64,000 bases of DNA from Asparagopsis taxiformis (lineage: Eukaryota; Rhodophyta; Florideophyceae; Bonnemaisoniales; Bonnemaisoniaceae), in the NCBI GenBank assembly GCA_030407315.1, contig JALQPE010000226.1, forward strand, positions 1 through 64,000, written 5' to 3'. A model generated the notes under the pieces. It was given only the letters and a program-made list of their open reading frames with translations. It was not told the origin of the DNA and searched no databases. How positions within the stretch are numbered: the first letter of the stretch is position 1; every line of letters begins with the position of its first letter. Position numbers and translations under genes: made by a program. Shown here piece by piece: positions 30,361-40,530 of the stretch.

Positions 30361-30426
30361 CGTTCATATCACCAGGTGACATGACACCTCTAATGCCTGC
30401 GCGGGTACAACAATCTTTATAGTAAT
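30361..30426. repeat. Small dispersed repeat, copy 6
   Basis: Diverged copy: TTCATATCACCAGGTGACAT, GCCTGCGCGGGTACAACA, then TCTTTATAGTAA. Confidence 0.5.
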
Positions 30427-30834
30427 ACACAATTTCATCGCACAATTACGTTCTCAGATCTTAATTCTCTACAATATGCGATGATCGTCCCATCAAGCTC
30501 AACGCTTTCCATCACTCAGTATAAGTATACTCGTGCTTTGATGTTTAACGACCACCAATACATCCAAGCTGGACGCGTTAGAGCAGATCAAGGTCATAAT
30601 CAGCTCATTTTCGACTATCACATTCTCGTTTGACTTAAACTATCACTCATCATACCTTCAAGTCGACACCATCCTCATTGCACCAGCCTCGTCTTGCGGG
30701 AAAGCTCACGCGACCTGAAAAACCACCAGCCTCTTGTACGAGAAAAAGTATCCTTCTTCCAGGTACACATAAATCCTATCATTCTCATTCTCCAACAATG
30801 CCTCTTCACATACCCGTGTTCAATCGCTTCTGTG

Positions 30835-30848
30835 CACATATAAGCAGA
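30835..30848 (+). promoter_or_regulatory. TATA-like element of cysteine-rich gene 1
   Basis: CACATATAAGCAGA about 95 bp before the ATG at 30935. The paralogue at 40531 has GTTTATATAAACAGACC at the same distance, and the surrounding promoters align (CCTCTTCACATA / CCCCTTCACATA). Confidence 0.55.
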
Positions 30849-30934
30849 CCACACCAGATTGTTTCCGAACACAGCCAACACCGTCATCCTCTCAAGCTCC
30901 ATATATCGACTAGTTCACAAAAACGTCAATATCA

Positions 30935-31603
30935 ATGATGGTGCATACTGCTCTCGTCGCTGTTGTTCTCCTCTGTCTTTCGAATGTTGTGTACAGCGCA
31001 TCCAGTGAAAATAATCGCATTCACACTCGACAGGTTGTTATTCATCCGGTGTGTCCTCTCGTGTGTCGTGTTGGTCGCATGGGCCTTGCAATAACAACTA
31101 GAGAATGCTCAGTGCTTCGAGGATGCACCGTGCAACAATGCGCGATTGCAAGCGGGGGCTTCATTCGTCGAGGAAACTGGTGTGCACAACAAACATTAAT
31201 TCCACCCGTTGGGAGAGGACCTGGAATCGCAGGAGCTTCTACACGGCTTGATGCATGCAGAGCCTCTGCGAGCATATGTGGAAAGAGCTTCACGAAGCAG
31301 GGATTCGGTTGTGCAACAATCCGATCAAGGACTATAGGAGGTAGGTGTTTCTTCTTCATTGATACCAGTGCGTGCCCTGGTGGTGTACCGAGGGTGGTAT
31401 TCAGCAATGCACTGTTGACTCTACAGCAGACTAGAGGATTTGGCGCTACATTCGGAAGAACGAGGTTGAGATTCAACCCAAGGGGTATATCGAGACTCAT
31501 GCTGATCTTCCAGCCTTCTTTCGGCTCAGGTCCTATGCCTTCTACACGACCGACCAGCCCTCCCGTAGAGTTGACTCCCGTTCCATTCGCAGTTGCATCT
31601 TGA
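30935..31603 (+). CDS. Cysteine-rich secreted protein, paralogue 1 (222 aa)
   Basis: ATG 30935 (a second ATG follows at once). Residues 1-22 look like a signal peptide (ALVAVVLLCLSNVVYS). The mature domain has eleven cysteines shared with the 40531 product: CPL-x-C, EC, GC, QQC, WC, AC, IC, GC, RC, AC. Conserved blocks: TLIP-x-VGRGPGIAGA, KSF-x-KQG-x-GCATI, VVF-x-NAL, FGRTRLRFN and SRLML-F. The family is not known to me. The C-terminus is longer than in the paralogues, with a Pro/Thr-rich tail. No membrane anchor. Probably extracellular; function unassigned. Confidence 0.8.
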   Translation: MMVHTALVAVVLLCLSNVVYSASSENNRIHTRQVVIHPVCPLVCRVGRMGLAITTRECSVLRGCTVQQCAIASGGFIRRGNWCAQQTLIPPVGRGPGIAGASTRLDACRASASICGKSFTKQGFGCATIRSRTIGGRCFFFIDTSACPGGVPRVVFSNALLTLQQTRGFGATFGRTRLRFNPRGISRLMLIFQPSFGSGPMPSTRPTSPPVELTPVPFAVAS

Positions 31604-32850
31604 TGCAGTCAGTGGGTGAGGCGAAATTGGCCATGAGTAGTTGACAAATGGTATACTTGATTGGATTGCAGAGGTAGTCAAAGTGATGAGTAGATTTAAA
31701 GAGAGGATTGTGTTATGGAATAAAAGTACAGTTGCATCTCCGTTCATATACCATATCGACGCATAATGATATATTTGTTTCGGATATATTATGCGCTTCA
31801 CGTCCATTGGTGCGTTAACCGTACCGGTCTGTGTATGACTCGTACGTGCCTGAGATTCAAAGTATTCATGAGCAAAGGTGGTCCACTGGTAATGGAAAAG
31901 AAAAAGAACACCAACACAGCACAGTGCGCAATCTGTACGCTGCACATATTGTGGGACCAATTGAGTGGTTGCATGCAGTTGGTTGTGGAACTCTTCTCAA
32001 GTAGACGTGCTGTCTGGTACAAATGTATAAAGTGGAGGCGGTGAATATTCTTCCGAAACTGCTCAACTAAGGCCACGCCGATCTGCGTCCCGGAGCATAT
32101 GTTCCAATCGTCAACATGATGGGAGGTGAATTCATAACATGTTCCCGGGCATATATGAGATTGAATTGATCAGGCAAGCAGAGAGCTGTAGTGGTACTGC
32201 CGGTATCTCTGGACTCGGAATCTATCCTTTCTTCTGCATACCAGGACGGACGGCGGTGCAATTTGTAACAGTCTGTCTCTAGTAAGTGGAGTGTACGTAG
32301 TGACACGGAGGAAGGTCTCCGACAGCACTCAGAAAAAAAATTTTAGCTACAGAATGGCAATTACATTTTGCAATTTAATTTCTCGTCTCTGGCTACTCAT
32401 CCCGTCAATGCACCACACGAAGCATGACGCACGTTTTCCGCCTTACTCGCCGCTCCGAACACTCGATCCGCTCGAGCCACAACTCGTCACTTGACTGGTC
32501 GACTGCCGATCCTGCAGATGACTTCAAGGTCGACAAAGACGATAACAATTATTTACACTCCTTACTAACCCAACTCCTCCTCACCATTTCGTCTGCATGC
32601 TAATGCTAGTCTCTCAAAATACGCAAGGACTCGCTCACAACCCCTCAGCAAGCATATTCATCGCCTGACTTTCTCCCCACCGACTTGGACGTTTCCCATT
32701 CGACATATGCCAATCGCTAATCCACAAATACCCCACCCGCACCATCACCATGCGCTGTAAACAACCAAGTCTCATCCACAAAACACAATCATACGTCTCA
32801 TCGCCGCGCATCACATGATTCTCACGTCAACCCATGCACCACCACCCCGC
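31604..32850. other. Intergenic
   Basis: About 1.25 kb between the first two cysteine-rich genes. Only short overlapping frames; no repeat or RNA gene recognised. Confidence 0.5.
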
Positions 32851-32860
32851 CTATAAACAG
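32851..32860 (+). promoter_or_regulatory. TATA-like element of cysteine-rich gene 2
   Basis: CTATAAACAG about 60 bp upstream of the ATG at 32916. It shares ATAAACAG with the promoter of paralogue 3. Confidence 0.55.
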
Positions 32861-32915
32861 CTCCTCCACCGACGCCGATCCAACCCTCGCCAAACCATCC
32901 ATCCATCCACCAGCC

Positions 32916-33533
32916 ATGCCGCATTCCATGCTCCCCTCCATCCTCCTGCTCTGCATCTGCGCCGCCGCATGCGGCGCTTCGATCGAGCATGTCCGCAACG
33001 ATCTGCAGCACACGCGGATGCGACAGGCCAGCTCGCAGCCCAACTGCCCGCTCGTCTGCCGAGCCGGCGATGTGGGCGGCGCGAGGACGACCACTGAATG
33101 CTCCGCGATCATGGGCTGCAGCGTGCAGCGCTGCTTTGTGCCCAACGGAGACGGCGTGCAGCCGGCGTTGTGGTGCGCGCCGAGCACGTTGATAGCGTCC
33201 GTTGGGAATGGCTTCGGGATTGCGGGTTCTTCCACCAGATCGGTTGCCTGTGAAATCTCCGCGGAAGGGTTTGCGAAAAGCTTGCAGAAACAGGGGGCGG
33301 CGTGCGCGTCGGTTCAGTCGAGAATTGCTGCGAATAGATGCGTGTTTGGAATTGATTCGCGTCGCTGTGGTAGCCCTGTTGCGGAGGTTGTCTTCACCAA
33401 TGCCCTGTCGGCGCTGCAGCATGTGCCAGGGTATGATGCTTCGTTCGAGTCGTCGACGTTCAGGTTTGATTCGGCGAATAGGGTGAGACTTGTTTCGGTT
33501 TTTCAGTCCTTTTTTAACCCGCGCAATGATTAG
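32916..33533 (+). CDS. Cysteine-rich secreted protein, paralogue 2 (205 aa)
   Basis: ATG 32916; signal peptide about 1-20 (SILLLCICAAACGAS). Aligns over its length with the 30935 and 40531 products: CPLVC, ECSAIMGCSVQRC, LWC, TLIASVGNGFGIAGSSTR, KQGAAC, VVFTNALSALQ. It keeps ten of the eleven family cysteines; the one in 'ICGKSF / GCAKSF' is replaced (GFAKSL). This copy is distinctly more GC-rich than its paralogues. The fragment at 44551-44775 is its closest relative. Function unassigned. Confidence 0.8.
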   Translation: MPHSMLPSILLLCICAAACGASIEHVRNDLQHTRMRQASSQPNCPLVCRAGDVGGARTTTECSAIMGCSVQRCFVPNGDGVQPALWCAPSTLIASVGNGFGIAGSSTRSVACEISAEGFAKSLQKQGAACASVQSRIAANRCVFGIDSRRCGSPVAEVVFTNALSALQHVPGYDASFESSTFRFDSANRVRLVSVFQSFFNPRND

Positions 33534-34560
33534 ATCAATGCGCCGCTCGTTGACCCTGTCGGTATGCCGGCTGCTTGATGCGGCCCGGTGAGGTGGGGTT
33601 GTGTGAGCGGTTAGTGGACGGTTGGGACGAATTAACCGTGTGGAAAGAGGTTATATCTTTCGCTATGTTTAGATACGAGGTATGGTAAAGTATATTTCGA
33701 CCTGTAAGGGTATATAATGAATGATTGGGTGCTGCGTATTCAACCGTTGCTAATGTTTTTAAGTGGTAGGTATATGTGAAGAGTTATGGATGGCCCATGT
33801 CGGCTGAGATTGCGTCCAAATTGAATCGGGGTACTATGATAGCTGCGCCGATTCATTGGTAATTGCAAGTACTGGCGCCAGTCGTTGCGCAATTGAATAA
33901 ACGTACAAGATCTGACCTCGCTATCGTCGTGTATGAAAATTAAAGGTATGACGCTCATGCGTGTGAGACACTTGAGAGCTGAGAATAGAACGAGGGAGAG
34001 ATGTAGAATCATTCCGCCAAGTTGCACAAAAAACATCGCTCCGTCTCCATCATCAGCGCCAACTTGCGTGAGGACGCAGGGGATATTACATAGCGCACCG
34101 TCGGCGTTTTCCGAGGTCCGTTATTTCAGTAAAGTCCGTTATGTGAAAGCAGTGTACACTTCTGTTCAGGATGATAGTGTCAGTGTTGCAAGTGTAAAGA
34201 ATTTATTCCTATCTACGTCTTCCAGTCGGTCCTGTCGGATGATCATACCTAACTACCAACTGTAAGCAAAACGTATAGCATTTATAGGCGGCCGCACTCG
34301 CTGGCGGAAGTAGTCCTAGACATCGTTGACCTCAACGATAACAGGTCCCAAACAAGGGCACTGCAGAAAGATGGGGCCAGTAAAATCTGCACAAGTATCA
34401 TCGGCTGTCATCGCACTTCACATGCAGATCGATTTTGCCAACTGCTTCCACTACTTGTTTCTCCTCAAGCTTATGACGAGTTGTACAAATCGGTTTTCCA
34501 GAGTCGACCGTGTATCTGAGTCCTTGAGCCTCGGTTCGACTCTATAAATACATTCTGAAC
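33300..34560. repeat. Segmental duplication, copy 1 (partner about 44551-45730)
   Basis: Starts within the 3' part of the cysteine-rich gene and runs about 1 kb past it. Shared stretches include GTGAGAC.T.TTTC, GGACGGTTGGGA, TATATCTTTYGCTATGTTTAGA, GGGTATATAATG and AACAAGGGCA. A minus-strand frame of about 70 codons is alignable codon by codon between the copies. Confidence 0.7.
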
Positions 34561-34610
34561 AGCTCGTCGACAACTTGGGTCGCAAGCTGAAGAGATACGA
34601 TAGACGAAAC

Positions 34611-35096
34611 GTATTCCACTGTATTAACTAAATTAATATACACTTCTGTCGCGATCAGGGTTTTTGAAAGATACTTGCTCGCAATCGATGGGAAGCAACT
34701 CGTGCAACAATTGCATCTCAACGAAGTCATGACGATCTCGTGTTTCGTCGCACGAGTCGATCTCCCAAAACATTTCCTTGATGGACCAATCACTTTCCAT
34801 ACTTTCCTTCTTCCCATATTCCGTTTTATCATCCTCGACGTCTACCAGCAACAAGTTTCCTGAGGCATACACGTGAAAACACAGAGATGAAACTACTCAG
34901 CCATCTTTTACCGCAGCTTCCAATTTTACCAGGATCCTTCGTGTCGGAACAGTAAAACCATTAGCCCACATGTCCGGTGCGACCTATGTGGTTACTGCAG
35001 TACTCTGATTATATCCTAACACTTCGCTTCTCATACCCAATTTTTATGATATGGAACCTTTTCGCGTCTGTTATCATACCGTAGACCAATTGTATT
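34611..35096. repeat. Tandem duplication unit 1, interrupted by element C
   Basis: Starts GTATTCCACTGTATT and contains CTGTCGCGATCAGGGTTTTT, GATGGGAAGCAACTCGTGCA and CGATCTCGTGTTTCG. Unit 2, at 39845 to about 40212, has the same blocks but is shorter. The units were adjacent before element C inserted exactly at the junction. Confidence 0.75.
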
Positions 35097-35215
35097 TGTC
35101 AGGATGCCAAACATTTAACTTCATAATTACAGTATTTACACCTTAAGATAGTATTTAATAGACTGTACCGCCGTCGACGAAGTAAACTGAGGCAAGGTTA
35201 ACTTCATCCATAACA
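35097..35215 (+). repeat. Element C 5' LTR
   Basis: 119 bp, TGTCAGGATGCC...ATCCATAACA. The sixth base agrees with the duplicated edge at 39678, not with the 3' LTR copy at 39726. Confidence 0.92.
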
Positions 35216-35227
35216 GGTTATCGGCCC
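35216..35227 (+). other. Element C primer binding site
   Basis: GGTTATCGGCCC directly after the 5' LTR, identical to the sites of B and E. Confidence 0.75.
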
Positions 35228-35255
35228 TTCAACGCTCCAGCGCAACGATCACATC

Positions 35256-38200
35256 ATGTCGTCACACACCCTCCCCACCCTGGACATAGACAATCTCGAT
35301 TACTGGCACCGCACACTCGAAGCCTTCGCCAACGACGCAGGACTTGATCACATCCTCAACCCCGCAAACACAGCACCAGAAGACCCGGCTGAATTCACAG
35401 AATACAAGCGCAAACAGGAACGCCTCACGCTAATCATTCTATCCAGCCTGCCCAAGCGCATATCCACACGTCTCACAGCTGCCAACTTACGTCTTCCTCC
35501 CTCACTGCTCACGCAACAGATAATCGACACCGTCCGGGAATTAACAGCCACAGATCACAGCCTACTCGAAGAGAACGCACGCAACATCTGGCTGACATCC
35601 ATTGATGACATTCATTCATACATCAACAAACACGAAAACATACGCATTGCGATGCGCAATGCCAAATACCCTAACATCGACAAAGAACAGACATCCATCC
35701 AATTCATGGTACACGGCATACAATCGCTTCCGGAGCTACACACCACACACGAGATCATGACACAAACGCCTCCGTCAAGCATCCACGAATTCTGCACCAG
35801 ACTGCAACGAGCCGTAAACAACATCCAGGCCAGATCTTTAACCGCCCCCCCGCCAAGCCACCAACCGCGTAAAATAATCCAATACCCCACACACTACCGC
35901 AACTGGCGACCAACCAAAACGAACGCCAATCCCACACGCTCCCAACGCAAATGGTGTAGCTTCCACAACTCACAAACACACAGCAATGCAGAATGCAAAT
36001 CACAACGTCACAAAACCACTACACCACAAGCACATCAAACCTACATGACACCTGACCACCGAATCTCACAAGCAGACGATGAACCACATGACCTCCATCT
36101 CGAAATGCACCAGCTCAGCAAGGCTGATCAGACTAACAATGAGGATCGTAAGTGTTTCATCCTGGATTCAGGCGCATCGCCATCCCATCTAACCACACCC
36201 ACCCGCACATGCACACCGGTCACCAAACCGCTCTTCACAAAAACGGCAGCTAACCAACGCCACTCCATAACCCATACCGGGAACACGCAGATCCGCACAC
36301 CAACCCTTACACTCAACATTACTGATGCAGTCGTTTCCCCTGACATCAACACAAACCTCATCTCCGTACACACCCTGGCCAAAAACCATGGACCCGTCAC
36401 CTTCACCCCAAACCAAGCGTTTGTACGCCCATGGAACAACCGTGCATCACGTAAAATAGCGTCATTCCGCCAGGGACTATACGTCATCGACAATAAAACT
36501 CCCGAACTTAATGCACCTCCCACATCCTGCTATAACACACGCTCCTCTACTACACCATCAACCACCCCGGAAACCACATCAAAATCCACCACATCATCCA
36601 AACACCCTACCTCCAATACAGGCAACCCAGATGCACCAGCACACAACACGCGATCCAAATCGAAAACAACACACTGGGAACGCCCTTGGAGAACCACTCG
36701 CTCTCAATCTACACAATCAAACGCAAAGCACCGATCTCCACCCCCGATGCCACGAACGTCCACCCACCAACCCACCTCATCCAGAACAACACAGCCAACT
36801 AAAAATCCCAAACGGACACAAAGACCCCAATCAAAACCTACTCGATCATCATCTCAGACCAGCACAATCCACGCCTCCAAGCCAACAAAACGCACTGACA
36901 ATAATACTGGCAAGATAACTGAATTTCCCCAACCACCAACTCAACTCCCAATCCCCAAATTCTTTACGCGCCAACCCACCTCCCCAGATTCAAACCTACA
37001 CCCATCCACCATTCTCGCACCCCTGCCCAAACGCATGCGCAACCCTCTGACTGAACCCACCCAGGATGACCACCCATCTGATGCACATGATATCCACATC
37101 ACGCTTGGGCATCCCAACACCCAAACATTGCGTAACACATGTCGCCACAACTCGATACCGCCCCTACACCAATTCTCCAACATGCCAATACCGGACATGA
37201 CCTGTAGCGCATGTGCACTCGCCAAGCTCAAGGCATCCTCACACAAGCCCACAACACATGACCACCAAGCTGGACAACACATATCTTCAGATGTATGCGG
37301 TCCGTTCCCCACAACATCACACCAGGGAAACAGATACTTTGTCACCTTCGTAGACACTAAAACTCGCCATCTAAGTGTGCATTGCATACGTGATCGCTCT
37401 TCGATCCCACAATTAACCGTCCATCACATGGAATATGTGTACAACATTCAAGGCAAGTATCCCCGATTCTTTCGCTCAGACAACGCAAAAGAATACACAT
37501 CAGAATCACTACGCAAACAATTGGCTGCCCGTGGAATCACACACATTACATCCGCCCCATACACTCCACAACAAAACAGCATCGCCGAACGCGTTAATCA
37601 AACATTATTAGGAATCGTGCGAGCCAACCTCGCACACAGCAATCTAAACGACACACATTGGCAAGACGCTCTCATGGACGCAGCATTCAAACGCAACCTC
37701 CTGGTGCACGCGACGACAAACAAAATACCATACATCGAATGGTACCGATCCACACCCCACATCAAACGGCTATTCGCTTTTGGCCAACTTGGACACGCAC
37801 CGATACTCAGCCCTAGAACAAAACTTCAACCGAAAGGAGCTCTCGTCAGATACCTATTTGGCATTGACCAAGACACAATCTACGTACAGAACACGCTTAC
37901 AAACCAATTTGCGCAAATTTCCGCACTGGACTTTCACCCTTACCAAACATCTTCTGACCCAACAGCGACCACCCACATTGCATTTCAAACCCGTACCCAA
38001 TCTCCAAACCCCATCACTCCACCACAAACAATCACAAAACATACACCCGCTCCCAAAACGCACCGAATGGCGAAACAATACCCTGACGCACAATTATGGG
38101 AAACAGCACATAACGATGAGCTGAACAAAATCGACGACATGGAAGCTATAACCTGGCTTGACATCAGCAGCACACCCACGAACGCAAAACCCCTTCCACT

Positions 38201-39755
38201 CACCATGACGTATCGCTACAAACGAGATGCAGAAGGAAACATCGAAGAACGCAAAGCCAGATGTGCAGTACGTGGAGATATGATGCTACCCACAATACAC
38301 TACAACCCTGATGAAATATCCACTTACACGGCTGACAAAACAACTATTCGCCTACTTATAAGCCACGCCGCTGCCAATAACCTACCAACAGAACACTTGG
38401 ACATCTCTTCGGCCTTCCTACATGAAAAATTCCACCACTCCAGACCGGTATATATTAGACAACACCCCATGTTTGATGGATCTTTCAAACACAGTCAGCA
38501 CATCGGCCAACTAAAAGGCAACTTGTACGGCACCAAGCAAGCTGGGCGCCTATTCTGCAATGGAGCCCGTGACTTCCTCACCAAACACGGATTTATCCAG
38601 CTCAAGTCAGACCCATGTCTATTCAGCAAAACTCATGCCGACCAACAAACCATAGTAGCCGTCACAATCGATGATTTCTTTGTATGCGCCACACATCCCC
38701 ATCTCCTCACTGACCTTTACGAGACCCTCGCCACGAAATACCGCGTAAAACGCCTTGGCAAACCGACCAAATACCTAAACTGGCACATACGATACACCCC
38801 TGACGGCACCCATATTTCTCAACCACACATAATCGACTCAATTATAACCAAGACCAACATGCACAACGCCAAACCCCTCGAAAAGCTATATTCGGACGGC
38901 ATTGATCTCTCTCCCCCAACCGAGAAGGACGAACTTGACACAACCATCGCCACAATATACCGCGAAACACTCGGCGAGCTCCGATACTTAACAGACTCAA
39001 CGCGCCCGGACATACAGTTCTTTACCAACTCCTTAGCCCGTGCCAATCACAAACCAACAACTCGGCATTGGAAACTAATGAAACGGCTTATCCGCTACCT
39101 CAAACATACCGCCACAGCAGGAATATGCTACGCTCCAAGACCCGGGAAAGCCACACTGGCCACATACTGTGACGCTGACTTCGCCAACGATACAACCACG
39201 CGCAAATCAATATCAGGCTCCGTCATCACGCTACATGGCGCACCAATTCACTGGACATCACAACGTCAATCCATTGTTGCCCTAAGTACCTGCGAAGCGG
39301 AAACAATATCAGCATCGGACGCCACAAGACAAACCAATTGGCTCGGTGACATGCTAAAAGAGTTAAAACTCATCAATACCGCACAACCCATCACAATGTA
39401 CACCGACTCGCAATCGGCTCTACAGGTGGCCACTAGCTCAGCACCAACAAAAAGGAGAAAATTTATTGACATCCGATACCACCACTTGATGGACAACATC
39501 CAAGCTGGACGTATCGACCTCCGCTGTCTACCTACTAACGACAACTTAGCCGACATATTCACCAAACCCATCGGCAACACACAATTCAACAAGCTCAACC
39601 TCCAACTCCGCATAACCAGCGCCCCCTCCCACAACAACACGCCTCAATCACTCCCCGCCCCTCGGCGACAGGGGGAGTGTCAGGATGCCAAACAACACAA
39701 GTCGCCAATCGGCAGGTCGCTCACCTGTCAAGATGCCAAACATTTAACTTCATAA
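35256..39755 (+). CDS. Element C gag-pol polyprotein (1499 aa, intact)
   Basis: ATG 35256, aligned with B throughout. Gag with zinc knuckle WCSFHNSQTHSNAEC (C-x2-H-x4-H-x4-C); protease LDSGA; Thr/Ser/Pro-rich linker; integrase zinc pair CSAC and catalytic motifs SSDVCG, FRSDNAKE, QQNSIAE; RT with SSAFLHE and TIDDF; RNase H YCDADFAND, TCEAET, YTDSQSA, FTKPI. The frame runs through the polypurine tract and duplicated edge into the LTR, repeating CQDAK. The sense strand is C/A-rich and G-poor. Confidence 0.95.
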   Translation: MSSHTLPTLDIDNLDYWHRTLEAFANDAGLDHILNPANTAPEDPAEFTEYKRKQERLTLIILSSLPKRISTRLTAANLRLPPSLLTQQIIDTVRELTATDHSLLEENARNIWLTSIDDIHSYINKHENIRIAMRNAKYPNIDKEQTSIQFMVHGIQSLPELHTTHEIMTQTPPSSIHEFCTRLQRAVNNIQARSLTAPPPSHQPRKIIQYPTHYRNWRPTKTNANPTRSQRKWCSFHNSQTHSNAECKSQRHKTTTPQAHQTYMTPDHRISQADDEPHDLHLEMHQLSKADQTNNEDRKCFILDSGASPSHLTTPTRTCTPVTKPLFTKTAANQRHSITHTGNTQIRTPTLTLNITDAVVSPDINTNLISVHTLAKNHGPVTFTPNQAFVRPWNNRASRKIASFRQGLYVIDNKTPELNAPPTSCYNTRSSTTPSTTPETTSKSTTSSKHPTSNTGNPDAPAHNTRSKSKTTHWERPWRTTRSQSTQSNAKHRSPPPMPRTSTHQPTSSRTTQPTKNPKRTQRPQSKPTRSSSQTSTIHASKPTKRTDNNTGKITEFPQPPTQLPIPKFFTRQPTSPDSNLHPSTILAPLPKRMRNPLTEPTQDDHPSDAHDIHITLGHPNTQTLRNTCRHNSIPPLHQFSNMPIPDMTCSACALAKLKASSHKPTTHDHQAGQHISSDVCGPFPTTSHQGNRYFVTFVDTKTRHLSVHCIRDRSSIPQLTVHHMEYVYNIQGKYPRFFRSDNAKEYTSESLRKQLAARGITHITSAPYTPQQNSIAERVNQTLLGIVRANLAHSNLNDTHWQDALMDAAFKRNLLVHATTNKIPYIEWYRSTPHIKRLFAFGQLGHAPILSPRTKLQPKGALVRYLFGIDQDTIYVQNTLTNQFAQISALDFHPYQTSSDPTATTHIAFQTRTQSPNPITPPQTITKHTPAPKTHRMAKQYPDAQLWETAHNDELNKIDDMEAITWLDISSTPTNAKPLPLTMTYRYKRDAEGNIEERKARCAVRGDMMLPTIHYNPDEISTYTADKTTIRLLISHAAANNLPTEHLDISSAFLHEKFHHSRPVYIRQHPMFDGSFKHSQHIGQLKGNLYGTKQAGRLFCNGARDFLTKHGFIQLKSDPCLFSKTHADQQTIVAVTIDDFFVCATHPHLLTDLYETLATKYRVKRLGKPTKYLNWHIRYTPDGTHISQPHIIDSIITKTNMHNAKPLEKLYSDGIDLSPPTEKDELDTTIATIYRETLGELRYLTDSTRPDIQFFTNSLARANHKPTTRHWKLMKRLIRYLKHTATAGICYAPRPGKATLATYCDADFANDTTTRKSISGSVITLHGAPIHWTSQRQSIVALSTCEAETISASDATRQTNWLGDMLKELKLINTAQPITMYTDSQSALQVATSSAPTKRRKFIDIRYHHLMDNIQAGRIDLRCLPTNDNLADIFTKPIGNTQFNKLNLQLRITSAPSHNNTPQSLPAPRRQGECQDAKQHKSPIGRSLTCQDAKHLTS
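39664..39725 (+). other. Element C polypurine tract, duplicated LTR edge and hairpin
   Basis: GGCGAC (39664-39669) pairs with GTCGCC (39701-39706) around a 31-nt loop containing AGGGGGAG (39670-39677) and the LTR edge copy TGTCAGGATGCCAAAC (39678-39693). The 3' LTR edge follows 48 nt later as TGTCAAGATGCC. Confidence 0.8.
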
Positions 39756-39844
39756 TTACAGTATTTACACCTTAAGATAGTATTTAATAGACTGTACCGC
39801 CGTCGACGAAGTAAACTGAGGCAAGGTTAACTTCATCCATAACA
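39726..39844 (+). repeat. Element C 3' LTR
   Basis: 119 bp. Its only difference from the 5' LTR is A for G at position 6, within the duplicated edge. Followed by the GTATT duplication. Confidence 0.92.
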
Positions 39845-40212
39845 GTATTCCACTGTATTTTCTTCTTTACAATTCTGTCGCGATCAGGGTTTTTCAAAGA
39901 TACTTCTTCGCTATCGATGGGAAGCAACTCGTGCAAAAATTGCTACCGAAGGATGTAATGGCGATCTCGTGTTTCGCACCAAGAGTTGATCTCCTGAAGC
40001 AATCCCATGATGAACCACTCTCTGTGTCACCTTATCTTTTCGCATTCCGTTTTTTTTGTCCTCGACGTCAACCATCAACAAGGCTCCTGAGGCATACACA
40101 ATAAAACGCAGAGATGTCACGACAGGGTTCAACATTCGCTTCTCATATCAGATTTTCATAGTATGGAATTCTCTCTTCGTTTCCACAGCACTTTCAATGT
40201 ACTGTATTGCTT
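39845..40212. repeat. Tandem duplication unit 2
   Basis: Partner of 34611-35096; contains CTGTCGCGATCAGGGTTTTT and GATGGGAAGCAACTCGTGCA, with internal deletions. No gene. Confidence 0.7.
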
Positions 40213-40426
40213 TCGCAATCTGAAAAGGTCATGAACATTCTCTGGGTCTATTGTATCCTCCCGGATACACATGCATCGCTAATAGCAGGTATATATGTAA
40301 GAAGGATGCACAATTCTCAGAAAATGTTCATAGCCTTTCCAGATTCGCTATTATTCTTGTCATCTTTCCTTTGCATTCTTCCTTCAAGCTATGCCCCTTC
40401 ACATATCTATTTTCAACCACTTTCAA

Positions 40427-40442
40427 GTTTATATAAACAGAC
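40427..40442 (+). promoter_or_regulatory. TATA-like element of cysteine-rich gene 3
   Basis: GTTTATATAAACAGAC about 95-100 bp before the ATG at 40531, aligned with the TATA region of gene 1. Confidence 0.6.
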
Positions 40443-40530
40443 CAGAACAAATTCTTTTCGACCAAAGTGAACACCGTCTTCTTTTCATGCTCCTATATAT
40501 CCAACTGTTCACAAAACAACAATACCAGCC

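Larger units (their letters stand above)
29178..30934. other. Intergenic with small repeats
   Basis: No gene recognised. Three matches to the small dispersed repeat lie at about 29770-29884 (diverged), 30146-30213 and 30361-30426. The last 100 bp are the promoter of the next secreted-protein gene. Confidence 0.5.
35097..39844 (+). mobile_element. Ty1/copia LTR retrotransposon C (intact)
   Basis: LTRs 35097-35215 and 39726-39844 (119 bp, one visible difference at position 6), GTATT duplications at 35092-35096 and 39845-39849, primer site 35216-35227 (GGTTATCGGCCC), uninterrupted 1499-codon gag-pol. Same subfamily as A and B. With one LTR difference and an open frame it is young and may be active. 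Confidence 0.95.
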
